A stretch of DNA of 64,000 bases, taken from Plutella xylostella. Lineage: Eukaryota > Arthropoda > Insecta > Lepidoptera > Plutellidae. Where the stretch lies: assembly GCF_932276165.1 (NCBI RefSeq), contig NC_063997.1, positions 10,736,001-10,800,000 of the forward strand, written 5' to 3'. The notes under the pieces were generated by a model. The model searched no databases and had not been told where the DNA came from. It saw nothing but the letters and a program-made list of their open reading frames with translations. Made by a program: the position numbers and the translations under genes. Below are positions 56,754 through 64,000 of the stretch, one piece after another; position 1 is the first letter of the stretch, and every line of letters begins with the position of its first letter.

Positions 56754-58076
56754 ATAGTTTTAGTTTACATTATATTTAAAGGTTGTTACATTGTAATAAT
56801 ACATTCAAAGGAAAGGAAATGTATTCATTAGACTAGGTAATGTTTGATTATAACTTATGAAAAATCACTACTTTTTTGTATGGGAAACCATATTTTTTTT
56901 GTGATTTTTTAGATGTATAGTAAATGTTGTGTTGTATGATGAGCGCAGTGGCCACCCTCTTTCTGTATTATTACTTTGGAACAACCCTGTATCGTAATTC
57001 GAATAGACATAATTCCCATAACATTTTTCTATAACATCTAACATTTATAATTCACGTTTATTCTTAACTATTGTAATTCTAAGAAGTCAGAACTGATTTT
57101 TCTTTTATAAAATACATTGTATTGTGTAAGTCTGGTATTTCTTTGTATAGGATACTGTGTCAAATGTATTTGGGCTTTTGATTGTGTTCTTTCTCATTGT
57201 ACCGGTCTTCATACACGAGGCAGTATCCTGTACAAGACATAGCATTATAATTTTAGTGACTTGTGTGGTGTATGTCTAGATAGTGTAATAGGCAACAACA
57301 ACTGCACATGAGATGTTGTAAGGTGTAATGATGCACTGTAAGGTATTGTGTAATGAGAAATTTGGTGTTAAATAAATTTAATTAGAATCAATTATGTTGT
57401 TTGAACTTATGTCCCTGAAAGGATTTTTCATTTGTTGGATAAATCTGATTATACATAAATAATGGAATTTTCTCTGTATACTGGGCATGCATTTAGCCAG
57501 AAGATAGGTAGATACATATTAAAAATCTCAAGACCCGAACTAATATCTGCCCCGCCCGGGAATCGAACCTTCGGCATAGCAGTCAGCGCCACAAACCACT
57601 ACGCCATTCGAATTTCATTTTCGTATGTTGGGAAGTACTTACACTGACAATATTTCACCTGTAGATTACATAAAAGCCTGCAGAAGAGCGACTTTAGCCG
57701 CCGATAAGTAGATGGAAGTTACTTTTATAGTCCTTAATATGAGTTATTTGTTGCGAAATTAAATCAAAATAAGTATGATAATCTTCACACAAATAACTTA
57801 TTGTAAAATAAACATTTGCAAGCCATAGGAAACTAAGGGAACAAATTAAAATGCATTACCTATGGAGATAGCAGCTTCTAGTAGGGGTTTTATCTTACTA
57901 GAAAACTAGATAAAAATCTGCTCTTTCTGAGCTTGTCTGTGTGTACATGGACTCTAATCATGATCTATGTAAGTATAATGAAAATGATAACTATAGTATG
58001 AAAAAAGAAAGTTATGTGACAAGAACTTTATTTACCTATACAACTATTTAACAAAACATAAATTAGTGCTTAAAAT
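56754..58076. other. H3.3 3' UTR and spacer
   Basis: Holds the H3.3 3' UTR to about 57390, a minus-strand SINE at 57508-57607, and on the right the short 3' UTR of the UQCC4-like gene with AATAAA (minus) at 58027-58032. Nothing else is seen. Confidence 0.5.
57508..57607 (-). mobile_element. tRNA-derived SINE, minus strand
   Basis: Minus strand: ATGGCGTAGTGGTTTGTGGC (A-box-like), then CGAAGGTTCGATTCCCGGGC (B box), then TCGGGTCTTGAG. It has a tRNA-like head with no functional cloverleaf and is related to the fragment at 2393-2490. Confidence 0.6.
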
Positions 58077-58780
58077 CTACGCCAAAGCAGCCTTAGCTTC
58101 TTCCATTTCAATCTCTTGTAACCTCTTTTCAATCTCGACTACGCTCAAATTATTTTCTTTGTTATATCTGTATGACTGCAGCAGTTGCTCCTTTTCAAGA
58201 CCCTTTATTCTAGAGTACAGTGTTTTTGAGAATTCCATGTCCACATCATTTTCTTCTCTGAGTATGAAGAAATATATCATGAAGACGGTGACACTGGCCA
58301 GCACGGAGTAGGGTTGGTACCACGGCATGTCCAGTTTGGTTTCCTTCATGATGGGTTTGATGAGCTTCCTGGCCGCTGGGCTGGAAGAGAACTTGATTGG
58401 CTGATTCTCGTTGGGCTCTTGTACAGTTCTACTGCTGAAATTCCTTGTGCCTCTTTGGAGGATACTCCTGAAAACATTTATACACAGTTAACTTGGCAGC
58501 TCTCCAGAGAGTCCCTGATTATAAATGCAAACCATGCTATACATAGTAGTTACTCCATCTTAGGTAAGTAATTTTTTTAAAGTTATACAGTACATTTAGA
58601 CCATTTATACATAAGGTGGCGTATTTTATTACATTATAAGCTGATTATGTACAATATTTTCATGTTTGATGCTCAACTTGCGTGCATTACACAATATTTA
58701 ATTTAAGCTCATTCTATGAGTATGTCCGTTAAACTATACAGCATTTACCTGATTAGAAAGAGATTTCTTTGGATTTTCAT
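58077..58780 (-). CDS. Small mitochondrial membrane protein, UQCC4 (CCSMST1)-like
   Basis: Two exons, 58780-58749 and 58467-58077, 140 residues. The N-terminus MKIQRNLFLIRSILQRGTRN is rich in Arg and hydroxyl residues with no acidic residue, as in a mitochondrial presequence. A conserved-looking MPWYQPYSVLASVTVFMIYF includes one membrane helix, followed by ILREENDVD and a charged coiled C-terminus to EEAKAALA. A Pro-Trp before a single helix, then R/K-E-x-D-[IV]-D after it, is what I remember of the complex III assembly factor UQCC4 (formerly CCSMST1). Inferred role: assembly of ubiquinol-cytochrome c reductase in the inner membrane. AATAAA lies 45 bases past the stop. Confidence 0.65.
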
Positions 58781-60758
58781 TGTAACTATGTGTAGAAATT
58801 AGCGGCTGTTATTTAGAATTATTTCAAACTATGTTTGTGTTTTGTAGGTATGTATTTTTGCAATTTTTTGGAACTAATTGGAACATTGAGTGAGCGAGCA
58901 GCTGATATTGACACTTCACTTGTCAATAATAGACAACGGTGGCCAACGTTGTATAAATGCTACCAATTTCAATAGAACAATAATCCACCCGTTTACAAAC
59001 GTTTTTAGTCTTCTCAAACAAAAGTACGAGCGTTTTAGGGATACCATATGGAATGGAAGTATTTTACATACATTTTACTTTACTACTACATACTTTTTGT
59101 TAGCCGAAAAGGGGTGACGGTGCAGTGGTAGCTCAGTCGGGTAAGCGCCCACTTCTCACGCCAGAGATGCGGGTTCGAATCCCGGCGCTGACATGTACCA
59201 ATGAGTTCTTTTAACTTAAGTACAATGTATACCATCGCTCTTACGGTTAAGGAAAACATCGTGAGGAAACCTGCATATCTAGATCTAGCACATCTAGATA
59301 TGTGAACCCACCAACCCGCAGTGGACCAGCGTGGTGTGAAATGGTCCAAGCTTAGGAAGGCAGTTTAGACCTTGGGGACATGCACAAAGGTTTCACTCGA
59401 GAGAGCCAGGTGCAGGTACTTACACCACCACAGAGAATAGAATAGAATAGGGGTGACTCAGCTCGTCATGTTGAACAAAGTACAGTCTGTTTTTTAATCT
59501 CAGACACTAAATTGATAGGTTCTGAACGTTTCATCATGCAAATTATTATGTTTGGACAGAGCAAACTTACGCGTCGTGACAAGTCAAGTACCATAACAGG
59601 CCACTGCCGATGCCTGTTAAATAAACATCTTTATCGCATGAAAATCTCCACCACTCCTCTTTGAATTTGCATGAAGGAAGATGAGAACTTCCCATAATAA
59701 TATTGTCTTGTTAACTACATTTCAAAGGCGTGGAGAAACTACGTTCGAAAACCCTTAGATCTCCGGGGTCCCTCCGGGAAGTCATAAGCAACCTAGGTCA
59801 TCTACTGGCTTTCTGGCGTGAGCTTAGGTGACATAATAGCTAGTCATCCCATGGGTATTTCACGCATAATGGTCCACTTAAGAGGCTAAATGCGGAAAAT
59901 CTGCTCGCCATTATAGATATATGTATAAATCAAGTCTTGCATGATGATAACAGCAAGTAAAGAGCGTTACCATAGGTGCTAAGTCTAAAAATAAAATAAA
60001 ACCTACATAAATTATCAGTCAATACTTAACTAACTGAAGAGTTTTTATTCATCGTAGGTAGTTAGGTAGGTACTATATTTTTTGAATAAGTAAGTAACAT
60101 CAATATTTTGACAAAGTAGGTAGATACTCTATGTGTTTGAGAGTTGAATAAGCCAATATAAATAATAATATTATCTCGACCAATTTATCGTATCTCGAGA
60201 CAGGAAGAAGTAATAAAGATAGCTAGTACTAGAGACATCCTCTTAGTTTAAAGTGAACGGTCTCGTAAACATGTTTATTGTGCTGGTGTTTGTGATCATT
60301 ATGTATGTATTTTACCTATATTATCTGAAATTGTTTTATGGATCTTTCTTACAGTTTATTACGAAACTACAAATGTACAGTAATTCATGTCTTCTATTTA
60401 TAGGTAGGTACTTTTGCAAAGTCAATTTATTAGGTAGGTATCTATATGCAGTAGGAACACAACATATAATATACGAATAGATACGAGGAACCTTAATTCA
60501 GGGAGAAACAATTAAAAATCTATTGTGGCTGGTGTACCAATGGATCACCGGGACGCAAGTGCTTAAAGAGTCTTTAGGTACCTACTTTCAATATCTAAAT
60601 GATGTTGATTCTGAAGGTACAAATTCTAATTTTAGTGATGTTTACACCTTAAATTGTTTGTTTAAAATTTGACTAACTATAATGAGTGTTTACGGAAATA
60701 TTACTTCTCAGTGGCAATATTTATAAGTAGTTTGAGATTATTAAAACTAACAAAGAAT
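58781..60758. other. Spacer between the UQCC4-like gene and CMAS
   Basis: Contains the complete SINE at 59119-59448. A hydrophobic 70-codon ATG frame (60271-60480, MFIVLVFVIIMYVFYLYYLK) lies on the plus strand and might be an upstream exon of the next gene. The rest is AT-rich. Confidence 0.45.
59119..59448 (+). mobile_element. Complete tRNA-derived SINE with 9-bp target duplication
   Basis: Target duplication AGGGGTGAC at 59110-59118 and 59449-59457. The head has TGGTAGCTCAGTCGGGTAAG (A box) and GCGGGTTCGAATCCCGGCGC (B box); the body includes ACATCGTGAGGAAACCTGCA, and the tail GAATAGAATAG. The 3' ends at 33473-33550 and 42655-42727 belong to the same family. Confidence 0.85.
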
Positions 60759-62479
60759 ATGATTTATACAATTAGATACCCTACTGTGTCCAAAACTGAT
60801 GAAATTGCTGCGCTCATATTGGCTCGTGGTGGATCCAAAGGAGTGTATTTGAAGAACCTGCAAACAGTCGGTGGTGTTTCATTGTTAGCGCGGACAGTGC
60901 ACACTGCCAGAGCTGCTGGATTAGTCGATGTTACAGTTTCCACTGATCATCCGCTCATTGCACTTGAAGCACTAAAATGTAAGTAGGGATATTTTACTTA
61001 TCATCGGAGTACCTTACCTACTTATAAAAAAAGCAAAATCCAAAGCAGTCTAAAAAAAATGAATCTTTATAGGAACATATTGATGATCACATAAGCCTTA
61101 ATTAGTTATAACTGTATAATAAATTATAACTAATTAAACTTTTCATTATAGGTGGAGCCCATATATTTCACCGCAGTAGAGTAACATCGTCAAACGTGGC
61201 TCCTTCCATTTGGGGTTCCTTAGAATTCTTGGACAAGAACCCAGGAGTTCGAACCTTAATTCTGCTTCAGGCCACATCACCATTCACTAGAGCTTCACAA
61301 ATACGTCTTGCTGTAGATGCGATAAAAACTAACAGATTTGATTGTGTCTTCTCTGTAACAAGGTAAGAGCTGAAATTAAAATTAAATTAATGGTGGCGAA
61401 CGTTAGTGCTTTATTTATTGAAATAATGACAAGCACAGAACCAAAAAACTTGGCGTAGGTACACAAAGAGGCTTATAGGTACATATTATATTGGGCCATA
61501 GATGGCTGATGATGATGATGATAATGATGAGTGGCTTATTGTAAAATTGTTTGTAAGTTTCATTGTTCTCATTCTTTAAATAGGTAATTAACATTTATTA
61601 TTTCAGGACATTTCATCTTCGCTGGAAAGAGAATAAAAAGTTTGTAAGTCCTATAAACTTTGACTTACAATTTCGGCCGAGAAGGCAAAGTTGGAGAGGA
61701 GAACTAGTTGAAACTGGAGCATTTTATGTTGCAAGACGTTCCCTTCTTGAAGCTGGATATTTTCAAAATCATAAGTAAGATCATGGTAGCCATTCTGAAG
61801 ATACAATTTCCATATTTCCATAGTTGCCTTAGAGAAAATAAATAATGTAGTTTTCTGAGAAAACAGACATTAGGTACTATTTGGTAATGTTGTAGACCGT
61901 GGTGACGCGATTTTCATACTACGCTGAGTGGGCATGACTTTTATAATTTTTAGCAGTTTCCGTTTTTTTGTTGATGGTGATCGAATCCATAATTTACACA
62001 GGGTGGATTTTATCATTTCAGTTTAATGCGTAACTCTCATTAGATTTAGGCACTAACAGAAATAGGCAGACTGCGTCAGGCACTCAGGGAGGTAAGTAAC
62101 ATAACATAACGCTATTTTCCTTATTATCAATTATTTTAATTTACGTATGGCAGCCCACATCTGCTTTCCCAACTTTTTTGTTTTGATTTTGACAGTGACA
62201 GAAAAGGTGCAATCGTGTCCTGCCTCCCCTCCCTTTCCTCCGTTTCGCGAACTTATTTTTATTTTTAACTTTGTAAAAGTTTACGTGTCGTATTTTAATA
62301 AACTTTTAACAACGATTTTAAGTTTAATTTCGAGAAACTGCTATTTAAATATACATAGTGACAATTGACTGTATTTCAGTTGTACTGTTGTTGAAATGTC
62401 CCGTTTGGAAAGTTTGGAGATCGACTCGTATTGGGATCTGAAACTTGCCAATGTTTTGTGCAACTCCAACTTGGTTTAA
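60759..62479 (+). CDS. CMAS: CMP-N-acetylneuraminate (CMP-sialic acid) cytidylyltransferase
   Basis: Exons 60759-60978, 61152-61362, 61607-61774 and 62380-62479, all in phase; 232 residues from the ATG at 60759. Motifs: AALILARGGSKGVYLKNLQ (nucleotide-binding loop of the cytidylyltransferase fold) near residue 20, VDVTVSTDHPLIALEALKC, RTLILLQATSPFTR, and the ending LESLEIDSYWDLKLANVL, which matches the family's closing helix. It joins CTP and sialic acid to CMP-sialic acid, the donor for sialyltransferases. Insect enzymes are reported in the secretory pathway; here a hydrophobic stretch (VAIFISSLRLLKL) lies in frame before the ATG and could be reached from an upstream exon through the acceptor at about 60698. 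So the true N-terminus is uncertain. Confidence 0.9.
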
Positions 62480-62847
62480 AAAGTAAAGTAGGTAAGTACC
62501 GGTAAGTAAGGATATCTCCTTGCTTTGAAACTAGCTAATATATTCTGATTCAGACTGGAAGATCAAACAACTTCTAGTCTGAATCTAATTAGAATAATAT
62601 TGACTTGTTTTCTTTTATTAAGTCCATATCAATTATGTATGCTATAGAATGCAACTACATCATATAAGTAATTAACAATAAATGCACTGAAGTACTTACA
62701 TGTGAAATCACAATTACTATGTATTGTTTCTTAACCAAGTGTAACTAATCCAAAAACACTTAATATTTATCATCTATCTCATTACAGATAAACCTTCAAC
62801 CTATTCACCAAACCAAAACTAGCATTCATTCCATAACACAAGCAACA

Positions 62848-63053
62848 ATGTCAAGTAGTACGGAGCCAGTGACGTACGAGGAGCTGGAGAACACGGACGT
62901 GATCAGTGTGGAGCTGGTGCCGGAGCGGAAGGGGCTCATCCTGAAGCACTGCGAGTACTATGTGAGCTCGCGCCGCCACGGCACCACCGTCACCCGCAGA
63001 TACAATGAGTTCTCACAGCTCTATGATGTACTGCTCAATAAGTATCCATATAG
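62848..63053 (+). CDS. Sorting nexin-8-like, first coding exon (PX domain start); gene continues past window
   Basis: ATG at 62848; 68 full codons, donor GTAAGA at 63054. VISVELVPERKGLILKHCEY is the first strand of a PX domain, RRYNEFSQLYDVLLNKYPYR the phosphoinositide-binding RRY[N/D]-[F] element and the following helix. The ...ELVPERKG...LKH...Y.VSS.R pattern fits SNX8 best among sorting nexins. Known role: endosomal membrane binding and endosome-to-Golgi sorting. A splice acceptor at about 62788 marks the start of this exon, so a 5' UTR exon lies upstream, possibly inside the last CMAS intron. The rest of PX and the BAR domain are outside the window. Confidence 0.8.
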
Positions 63054-64000
63054 GTAAGAGATTTTGTGCATTACCACAAATTAGTCTAAAGTAGTCTATG
63101 TTAAAGAGGAGTTTGAAATTTTAATTCACAAATGCATAAGGTGAATTAAGGTGTTTCACAAATGAGCTAAACATCTGTTTTATATGGACCTAGTTTTTGA
63201 AAAAGTGCCTACTTAATAGCTTCTGGGTTGGGTCACAGTCATTGAACAACTAATAACTGTGTTTATTCACAGTTAAATTAGAAAGTTTAGGCAAAGCAAA
63301 GCTGAACACATTATCCAGCAAAACCAACAAAGCTTTGACCTTCATTAACTAACAGATAACACTGTAATCTAGTAATACTGAACCAGACATCCTATTTTAG
63401 GTATAAAAATATTTGTTTAAAATATTACAAGAATGTAATAATAATTGAATACCTATAGTTATATTAGATGAACATGTTCACAATGAAACATCTTTTCGGA
63501 TGTCTAGGTACTGATCTACTGATGACTGATAAGGTGATAAGATAACAAAAATCTAGGTATACTTTATGTTGTAGATCTCTCTCAGACATCCATAACTTAC
63601 AGCTGATAGTGTCAATGCACCAAAGTACTTTCAAGAAATATCAATAAAATACCTCCTTCAACCTCTGTCTGTCAACAATAATATTACTTCTAATGATATC
63701 TTCCATGTGTGTTCGAAGATCCTGTGCAAAATACTGCTGAGTCGGATGGCGGGTGCAGTGGACACACACTTGAGAGAAGAGCAGGGTGGTTTCAGACCAG
63801 GCAGATCATGCACAGACCAACTAAACGTTGTCAGAATGATTCTCGAGCAATGCAACGAAATGCAATGTGAGATCTTCACATTGTTCGTCGACTTTGAGAA
63901 GGCATTTGACCGAGTGAAGTGGTCCAGTATATGGCGCATACTCAAAAAGAGAGGAATACCGGAGAAGATCATCGGACTCATCAAGTGTCTGTATGAAGGG
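63054..64000 (+). other. First intron of the SNX8-like gene
   Basis: 63054-63655 is AT-rich without features that I recognise; from about 63661 it is a LINE fragment that runs to the window end. Confidence 0.55.
63661..64000 (+). mobile_element. RTE-type LINE fragment, reverse transcriptase region
   Basis: The open plus-strand frame reads SKILCKILLSRMAGAVDTHL, EEQGGFRPGRSCTDQLNVVR, then FTLFVDFEKAFDRVKWSSIW and EKIIGLIKCLYEG. These are RT motifs of non-LTR elements (GFRPGRSCTDQ; VDFEKAFD), closest to RTE/BovB. The frame is open to the window end. It lies in the same direction as the host intron. Confidence 0.85.

Noticed and set aside
59119..59200. Possible tRNA gene
   Set aside because: It is the head of a SINE with target duplications and a repeat tail; truncated relatives occur elsewhere in the window.
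60669..60758. Longer CMAS start at 60669
   Set aside because: The codon there is TTG, not ATG; the segment may still be coding through an upstream exon, noted as a finding.

Overview
The window looks like a moth or butterfly (Lepidoptera) nuclear genome. Coding sequence is split by introns with consensus GT..AG borders. Introns and spacers carry repeats typical of that order: a Lep1-type Helitron-like element, SINEs with tRNA-like heads, an RTE-type LINE fragment, and BEL/Pao and Copia retrotransposons. All family names come from motifs read by eye; no database search was run.

Bases 116-42935 (+) hold most of one large gene whose 5' exons lie outside the window. I can join 23 exons in a consistent phase to about 1,013 residues of an acidic/basic-rich, multi-pass membrane protein that I cannot name. 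Two of its introns are swollen to about 14 kb each. Intron 4664-18211 holds one BEL/Pao element (5125-18178) into which a second BEL/Pao element (5201-11911) has jumped; both insertions have exact 5-bp target duplications. The intron ending at 32552 holds a 13.3-kb LTR element (19176-32436) with LTRs identical as read and no long reading frame of its own. Nested in it are an intact Copia element (20502-25197) and a decayed Tc1-like transposon (26580-28523).

The most unusual property of the large gene is that many of its GC-rich exons, with adjoining splice sites, are repeated in tandem (2 to 6 copies). Near-identical copies and clearly decayed copies occur side by side. The neighbouring genes show nothing like it.

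Bases 42936-51878 are a long AT-rich spacer, including UTRs, with a SINE and several foldback/MITE-like elements. Then comes a compact group of housekeeping genes. These are unkempt (51879-55059, -, six exons, CCCH zinc fingers plus RING), divergent from histone H3.3 (56212-56753, +, two coding exons, upstream cluster of four CCAAT boxes); a small mitochondrial membrane protein resembling complex III assembly factor UQCC4 (58077-58780, -); CMP-sialic acid synthetase (60759-62479, +, four exons); and the first coding exon of a sorting nexin-8-like gene (62848-63053, +), whose next intron runs off the window inside an RTE-type LINE fragment.

The best candidates for something undescribed are: the recurrent exon-plus-splice-site duplication in the large gene; a row of hairpins with a conserved loop and covarying stems near the 3' LTR of the non-coding LTR element; and the Tc1-like transposon whose two arms each contain a tRNA-like sequence.
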